From an uncultured Prochlorococcus sp. (GTDB taxonomy: Bacteria > Cyanobacteriota > Cyanobacteriia > PCC-6307 > Cyanobiaceae), in assembly GCA_902634795.1 (NCBI GenBank), contig CACPLK010000008.1:1-35326 (forward strand): 35,326 bases of DNA, read 5' to 3'. Shown piece after piece: positions 31,147-35,326 of the stretch; the first letter of the stretch is position 1; every line of letters starts with the position of its first letter. Made by a program: the position numbers and the translations under genes. A model generated the notes under the pieces. That model was not told the origin of the DNA and did not search any database. It saw only the letters and a list, made by a program, of their open reading frames with translations.

Positions 31147-31242
31147 TTAATCTTGGAGGCCATAGATCAATTCAGCCCCATGATCTAAGTCATTTTGTTT
31201 TTTATTAGTGACAAAAAGTCCTAATGTAAGTAAAAATAAATT

Positions 31243-31313
31243 AACAGGACAACTCCTCACACAACCGTTCTGTTAAAAAAAGCACCCAACTTCTTGTAAG
31301 CAGGGTGTTTTTT
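31243..31313 (+). ncRNA. Yfr1/Yfr10-like small RNA, second copy
   Basis: AACAGGAC (31243-31250) pairs with GTTCTGTT (31267-31274); the loop shows ACTCCTCACAC at 31252-31262. GCACCC/GGGTGT (31282-31308) plus a T-run ends it. The build equals the copy at 9296, although the stem and terminator sequences differ, which indicates conserved structure. It sits 118 bp before a Yfr2-like gene. Confidence 0.75.
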
Positions 31314-31331
31314 AATGACTGGTTGTCGAAT

Positions 31332-31345
31332 TGTCACATGTGACA
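31332..31345. promoter_or_regulatory. Perfect 14-bp palindrome upstream of the Yfr2-like RNA
   Basis: TGTCACATGTGACA is fully symmetrical. Its centre lies about 64 bp before the conserved TGTGAGG of the RNA, near -62 of the likely start, a position used by CRP-type activators. Binding factor unknown. Confidence 0.6.
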
Positions 31346-31400
31346 GTCAATGAACCCCCATGCTCATATTTGAGTTTCCCATTAGGTGAGCAATGATATG

Positions 31401-31497
31401 GTTGTGAGGAGTTGAGATCCTCCGCAGTGGAAACAAGGAAACACTTGCGCCTGATCTCTCAAAAACCGTCTTGTTAAGAACTAGGCGGTTTTTTTAT
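31401..31497 (+). ncRNA. Yfr2-like small RNA (cyano-1 motif), second copy
   Basis: TGTGAGGAGTTG (31403-31414) is complementary to the Yfr1 motif upstream. The GAGATC/GATCTC stem, the loop with AAGGAAACA, and the terminator AACCGTC/GGCGGTT with T-run match the copy at 9446. Only two changes occur in the 56-base core. A weak TGATAT box (31394-31399) may serve as the -10 element. Confidence 0.85.
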
Positions 31498-31609
31498 GAT
31501 TATTTTGATTTAGAAAAAGCCCAACAGGTAATCAGAACGGTATTCTCTACAATTTTTGGTATGAATTGAATAAAAATTATATTATATTAAAAAATTAGCT
31601 TAATATTAA

Positions 31610-31849
31610 ATGACTGAAGAAAAGAAAACAGACAAAAAAAAGTGTGCTGATAAAGCTAGAGCAATGTTTGTTTATGGTGTTCTTCAACTAGGTTCGAGCA
31701 TAGTTTCTGCTGCTGCTCTTGCTGCAATCGCACTGAGTTTTTGTTCTCTTAAACAACAATCAAAAGTATTCAATGAATGTGTTGAAGAGATTCAAGCGAC
31801 TGGCAAGAGTGCATCCGATGCAGTGAGGTTCTGCAATGGTGGTAAATAA
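31610..31849 (+). CDS. Small single-span membrane protein, 79 aa
   Basis: A Lys-rich N-terminus (MTEEKKTDKKKCADKARAM) is followed by one membrane helix (LQLGSSIVSAAALAAIALSFCS) and a polar C-terminal part with two cysteines (NECVEE and RFCNGG). A good terminator follows at 31903. Not recognised; it lies just after the second sRNA pair. Confidence 0.6.
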   Translation: MTEEKKTDKKKCADKARAMFVYGVLQLGSSIVSAAALAAIALSFCSLKQQSKVFNECVEEIQATGKSASDAVRFCNGGK

Positions 31850-31902
31850 CAATCAGTTGCAAGGTAATAAAATTATTCCTCGAATCAATTAGTAATATCA
31901 TT

Positions 31903-31930
31903 GGGGTGTACTAACTTACACCCCATTTTT
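31903..31930 (+). terminator. Rho-independent terminator
   Basis: GGGGTGTA (31903-31910) and TACACCCC (31917-31924) form a perfect 8-bp stem followed by ATTTTT. It ends the gene at 31610. The sequence from here to 32103 shows no gene. Confidence 0.82.
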
Positions 31931-32103
31931 AGTTGTGTAAATTTTCTAGTACCCATCACACTCACCCCGCAAATCTCTCCGTGATAAAGAGTTAAAAAAA
32001 TCTCTCCACTTTTTGCTGAATTTGCATCAGTTACACTCAAGGAAAATATTAGATCTATTTCTACATTTTTTGGTAAAGAACTTTCCCTGATTAGATTTGA
32101 AAC

Positions 32104-32208
32104 ATGTATAGCTTTTATCCGAGAGAAGTCTATAAAAAGTTGATGAAAGGATTTAGTGATGATGTTAATTCTCCATCAATAATAACCACAATGTTTCTTA
32201 TCCAATGA
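32104..32208 (+). CDS. Possible 34-aa ORF overlapping the next start
   Basis: The frame MYSFYPREVYKKLMKGFSDD ends in TGA, which overlaps the ATG at 32205 (ATGA). No ribosome site is evident. The overlap is the only support beyond the open frame. Confidence 0.25.
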   Translation: MYSFYPREVYKKLMKGFSDDVNSPSIITTMFLIQ

Positions 32209-32600
32209 ATCTCAAAAATATTAAAAGTGTTTGCCTTGGTTTTTTAGTACTCCTCATTCTTTTTTATCAACCAAAAATAGAAGCTCTTTCTCATGAATGG
32301 ATTGCAGTTCCAAAAAGTCAGTATGGAGAGCAGGTATAGGATAAGAAAAGCGTTAGTAAAAATCAAGATGGATTCATACGAGTGTTAAGCAAATTTATTC
32401 CTAAAAGCACTACTGACATTACTCAGGACATTCTATATACGATGGATATCGACTGTTCGGAGAAATCTTTCAGAGATATTACCTTAGGTACAAAAGAATT
32501 TAATGAGTTCGAGAATCAAGATTCAGAGTGGAAAGATCCAAATGGAGATAAATTGATTTTGGGTGTAATTGATCAGGTTTGTGCTTTTAGTAATGACTAA
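32205..32600 (+). pseudogene. Secreted surface-adhesin-E-like protein broken by one TAG
   Basis: From ATG 32205 the frame gives a signal peptide (MNLKNIKSVCLGFLVLLILF) and HEWIAVPKSQYGEQV, then TAG at 32337-32339 (codon 45), then DKKSVSKNQDGFIRV, YTMDIDCSEKSFRD and a stop at 32600. The pattern W..V..S..G, D..S, DC...F resembles small exported proteins of the surface-adhesin E type. One in-frame stop divides an otherwise complete 131-residue gene. A CAG or other sense codon to TAG change or a sequencing error would explain it; read-through is a less likely option. Confidence 0.65.
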
Positions 32601-32768
32601 TGATAACAATTGAAAGACAAACCATGAAGGCAAAAAAGTGTTGACGGTATAAATGAGTCTCACATCAAATCAAATTGGATGGTGAGTTTCTTTTATTGAT
32701 TGCTATCCAAATTTCATAGAGTTTCCTATCACCCATATCTATATTTTCTTCATTTACTTATTTTTTTC

Positions 32769-33131
32769 CTAATCCCAATCAACTTTCACTCCAAAGCCCT
32801 CGGGTATATCTGCACTTATATCTCTTAAATCCAGCCATTTTATCTCCTCATCTAAAGTCAAATTTTTAAACCTTCTTAAATAAATGTCTCCAGCAAGATC
32901 TGGATCTTCAACACCAAAAAAGTCACATATTTCTTCTACTCTTGCCCAATACTCAATTTCATTAGTTGCTCGCTGGAATTCAGTCCTTTGAAATTTCGCT
33001 TGTTCTTCAAGACTTAATTTATCTAAAACTGTAGAAGATACTCTGACAGTTGCAAAGTTCCATTGAGAAGCATCCTCCCCTTGAAGAAAAAGGTTTCTTT
33101 TATTAAGTTCTTTCAACCAAGCTTCATCCAT
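32769..33131 (-). CDS. Hypothetical protein, 120 aa
   Basis: The protein begins MDEAWLKELNKRNLFLQGED, is acidic, and appears soluble and helical. The next upstream gene on the same strand begins 160 bp away, so a shared operon is uncertain. No domain recognised. Confidence 0.6.
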   Translation of the reverse strand: MDEAWLKELNKRNLFLQGEDASQWNFATVRVSSTVLDKLSLEEQAKFQRTEFQRATNEIEYWARVEEICDFFGVEDPDLAGDIYLRRFKNLTLDEEIKWLDLRDISADIPEGFGVKVDWD

Positions 33132-33293
33132 AATCTTGCAATCAAATTAAAGACTTTATTTGATTCAACTCATCTTTTCAAAACTCATCCTGCTAAAACT
33201 TAAAAAACAAGGCGAATAGATTGAGATAATGCAGCAGCAAATTGAAGGAACCTAATTTATTTTACGATGGTTTTAAATTAATTAGACTGCGGC

Positions 33294-34022
33294 TTAAGCC
33301 TCACCTATCTCAAGTGATGCCCTAGTTTCGTCTGCGAAATGGATTTCAAGTTCATTACTAAATATATCAGTGCCATTCGAGGGGAAAATAAGGGGTAAGC
33401 CTCTGTAAGTAAGCAAACAATTTTCCATATTTAATTCCTTCGATGAATAATTTCCCTGATGCTGTCCACCCTTTGTTTTAAACTCACCTGCCTCTGTTCT
33501 CGACCAGATGATAAACCAATCTAGCTTTTCCAATTTTTCTAGTTTTGCCTCATTCAATTTATGGTATTCGTCACAGTCAAAAAACTCCCCTACAGACGTC
33601 TCTACTCCCTTGCCATCAACTTCTATTCGCCCTTCATCCAAGTGGATTTGATATTCTTCAGCCCCATCCTCTTCAACAAGAACTTCATTATTAAAAGTTT
33701 TCTGAGCTAAAGCGAACATCTCCTCTTTTCTATCATCAAGAATCTTGCTGATAACCATATCTTCGTCCCAATGACTCTCATCAATAATGTATCTAAGCGA
33801 ACCAAATCTTTCAGAAAGTGCCTTATTAGCAGCATCTTTAGCAATTTTTGCTGCCTTTTCACTATCTTCATCAAGTTCCTTTTTCAAGCGTATTAAGTCA
33901 CTGGCAAATGCATCCATTTGTGTGTAGAACTCGCCATAGTACTTTCCAGCTCTCGTAATTTCAGTTGAGTAGAAAACCTTAATGTATTGAATATCCCCGT
34001 TGTAAGTAACTTCAAATGACAT
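33294..34022 (-). CDS. Hypothetical protein, 242 aa
   Basis: The acidic protein begins MSFEVTYNGDIQYIKVFYST, has a helical Lys/Ala/Asp/Glu-rich segment (residues about 45-70) that may be a coiled coil, and ends with strands (LEIHFADETRASLEIGEA). No signal peptide or membrane segment is seen. It is not recognised. A hairpin shared with the integrated element lies about 90 bp upstream of its start. Confidence 0.6.
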   Translation of the reverse strand: MSFEVTYNGDIQYIKVFYSTEITRAGKYYGEFYTQMDAFASDLIRLKKELDEDSEKAAKIAKDAANKALSERFGSLRYIIDESHWDEDMVISKILDDRKEEMFALAQKTFNNEVLVEEDGAEEYQIHLDEGRIEVDGKGVETSVGEFFDCDEYHKLNEAKLEKLEKLDWFIIWSRTEAGEFKTKGGQHQGNYSSKELNMENCLLTYRGLPLIFPSNGTDIFSNELEIHFADETRASLEIGEA

Positions 34023-34103
34023 TAGATGCTAATTATCTCTTATTGGAATGATCACGCGTTTTTCGACCCCTCGCCAGAATTAATTTGATAGATTAAAAAT
34101 ATA

Positions 34104-34147
34104 AGTACTGGACTCAAAGTGGGAAACCAAAACTTTCCCCCTTCTAA
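34104..34147. other. Hairpin block related to the one at 11183-11222
   Basis: GGGAAA (34121-34126) and TTTCCC (34134-34139) enclose CCAAAAC. The flanks AAGTACTGGACTCAAA and CCCTTCT match the other locus (AAGTGCTGAACTCAAA, CCCCTTCTT), while two stem pairs have changed in a compensated way. This indicates a conserved RNA structure. Confidence 0.5.
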
Positions 34148-34537
34148 TATCTATAAGTTTTTTATTTCGTAGATAAAATCTAATCAAACTTACAAAAAAA
34201 CACATTTTAATTATATACTTATCATTTATAATTAACTAGTAATACTAAATAGTTCCACTACCAAGACTCCCTTTAATCATTGTTCCTAACTCAATGATTT
34301 TTGATCAATTCTCGTATAGAACATACAGGAGACATATTTGAGTAAATGATTCTCCTCTTTTAACTTTACCTTAAAGATACCGTAAATGGTATTGAACACC
34401 CCTTACAGTTGAAATCAAATCCACTTGTCCTAAATCTGTATATAAAATAATATACATACTCTATTTGTAATTCTAACTATATGAGATTAAAAAAGATTTA
34501 GTAGTAAAATACTAAAAATCAAAGTTTCTAAAAACAA
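34148..34537. other. AT-rich intergenic stretch
   Basis: About 390 bp without a convincing coding frame lie before the TPR gene. A short inverted repeat (ATACC-GTAAAT-GGTAT) occurs at about 34378-34393. The last part must carry the promoter of the gene at 34538. Confidence 0.4.
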
Positions 34538-35326
34538 GTGGAAGAATCTGGTTACAAAAATAAAGAGAACAAGAAAGTCACTGAGATAAAAACATTCACA
34601 GTTCCATTTTCTTCAAAAGAAGGGAAAAAAAATATCACTACTACTAATACTCCTTCTCAGACCTCTAAAGAGCAAATAATTAATCAAGCATTGCTTTTTC
34701 ATTCACAAGGTAATATTTCTGAAGCAACAAAGTATTATCAATACGCTCTTGATCAAGGATTTAATGAACCAGCAATTTTGTCAAATTATGGGATGATATG
34801 TAGACAGGAAGGAAACATAGCTCTAGCTAAAAAATTATATCTAAAATCAATTTCCTTATATCCAAATTTTTCAGTTCCATACTCTAATCTAGGCTTTCTA
34901 TTGAAAGAAGATAATGATCTAAAAGGAGCTATGCAATATATTCAGAAAGCAATTGAACTGAATCCTAATTTCACTGAAGCACATGCCAATCTTGGGACCA
35001 TACTAAAAGATCTTGGTAAATTACAAGACGCAGAATTATCTACTCGTAAAGCAATTGAACTAAATCCTAATTTCGCTGATGCACATTCTAATCTTGGGAC
35101 CATATTGAGTGATCTTGGTAAATTACAAGACGCAGAATTATCTACTCGTAAAGCAATTGAACTCAATCCTAATTTCGCTGATGCTCATTTTAACCTTTCA
35201 TATTTAGAACTATTAAAAGGAAATTATCAGGATGGTCTGGAAAATTATGAATTTAGATTTAAAACGAAAAAGCCTACCTCATTGCACGGAAATCCAACTA
35301 TAAGAAAGATCGATGCTAAGGGCTTT
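34538..35326 (+). CDS. TPR protein of glycosyltransferase type, N-terminal part (cut by window edge)
   Basis: The GTG at 34538 is the first start after an in-frame stop (TAA at 34529-34531) and gives 263 codons to the window edge. The family block (EIKTFTVPFSSKEGK, SKEQIINQALLFHSQGNIS) is followed by five or six TPR units; the last two are almost identical (AIELNPNFADAHSNLGTIL), with a 102-bp DNA period. After the repeats comes LLKGNYQDGLENYEFRFKTK, which fits the G-Y-GLE-YE-R linker that joins TPRs to a C-terminal glycosyltransferase-like (OGT/SPINDLY-type) domain. That domain would lie beyond the window. It is a paralogue of the genes at 1 and 1267. Confidence 0.82.
   Translation, partial: MEESGYKNKENKKVTEIKTFTVPFSSKEGKKNITTTNTPSQTSKEQIINQALLFHSQGNISEATKYYQYALDQGFNEPAILSNYGMICRQEGNIALAKKLYLKSISLYPNFSVPYSNLGFLLKEDNDLKGAMQYIQKAIELNPNFTEAHANLGTILKDLGKLQDAELSTRKAIELNPNFADAHSNLGTILSDLGKLQDAELSTRKAIELNPNFADAHFNLSYLELLKGNYQDGLENYEFRFKTKKPTSLHGNPTIRKIDAKGF

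Noticed and set aside
34942-35166. Minus-strand frame of repeated sequence
   Set aside because: It is the reverse of the 102-bp TPR units in the gene at 34538.

Overview
The window looks like the chromosome of a low-GC marine picocyanobacterium, most likely a Prochlorococcus of the NATL (low-light) type. The reasons are the AT-rich sequence, the Flv3/Flv1 flavodiiron pair, ThiO, biosynthetic SpeA, Yfr-type small RNAs, and TPR proteins of a kind that is expanded in these genomes. The species call is inference; no 16S or other marker gene is present.

Layout. (1) Positions 1-5563 are an accessory region. It holds a TPR gene cut by the left edge, a frameshifted ORF, a short TPR gene, an orphan C-terminal DUF4214 fragment, a DUF2079 membrane protein, and a DUF4214 protein with a perfect internal 309-bp duplication. 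(2) Positions about 5564-13350 form a compact integrated element of about 7.8 kb inserted at the 3' end of argJ. The ArgJ tail is present twice in the same orientation: as the real end of argJ (13326-13350) and as a free copy that still reads RINSAYTT-stop (5564-5588). A tyrosine recombinase lies next to argJ, and TCACA motifs, often in pairs exactly 11 bp apart, surround both core sites. The cargo is almost all very small genes: a Cys-repeat secreted protein, an operon with an RHH-like protein, a strongly acidic protein with a palindrome over its start codon, a serine recombinase heading a four-gene overlapping operon, a Yfr1/Yfr10-like plus Yfr2-like sRNA pair, a DUF4177-like protein, a run of mini-genes with strong AGGAGG sites, and a Cys-rich protein behind a perfect cyanobacterial LexA box. 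(3) Positions 13326-30519 are core genome: argJ, coaE, gatB, thiO, ndk, speA, alaS, flv3, flv1, an FMN reductase, a class B PBP2 and two conserved hypotheticals. (4) Positions 30520-35326 are accessory again: a TM2-like protein, a second copy of the sRNA pair, small membrane or hypothetical proteins, an ORF broken by one TAG, two hypotheticals, and a TPR-glycosyltransferase-type gene cut by the right edge.

The main points are as follows. The element uses a protein-coding gene rather than a tRNA as its attachment site. The DNA just outside its left end has the same arm-site spacing as its integrase end, which suggests that an older element once sat there. The sRNA cassette occurs twice, once inside the element and once outside, and in each copy the two RNAs share 12 nt of perfect complementarity and a conserved palindrome lies upstream of the Yfr2-like gene. 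A LexA box suggests that part of the element responds to DNA damage.
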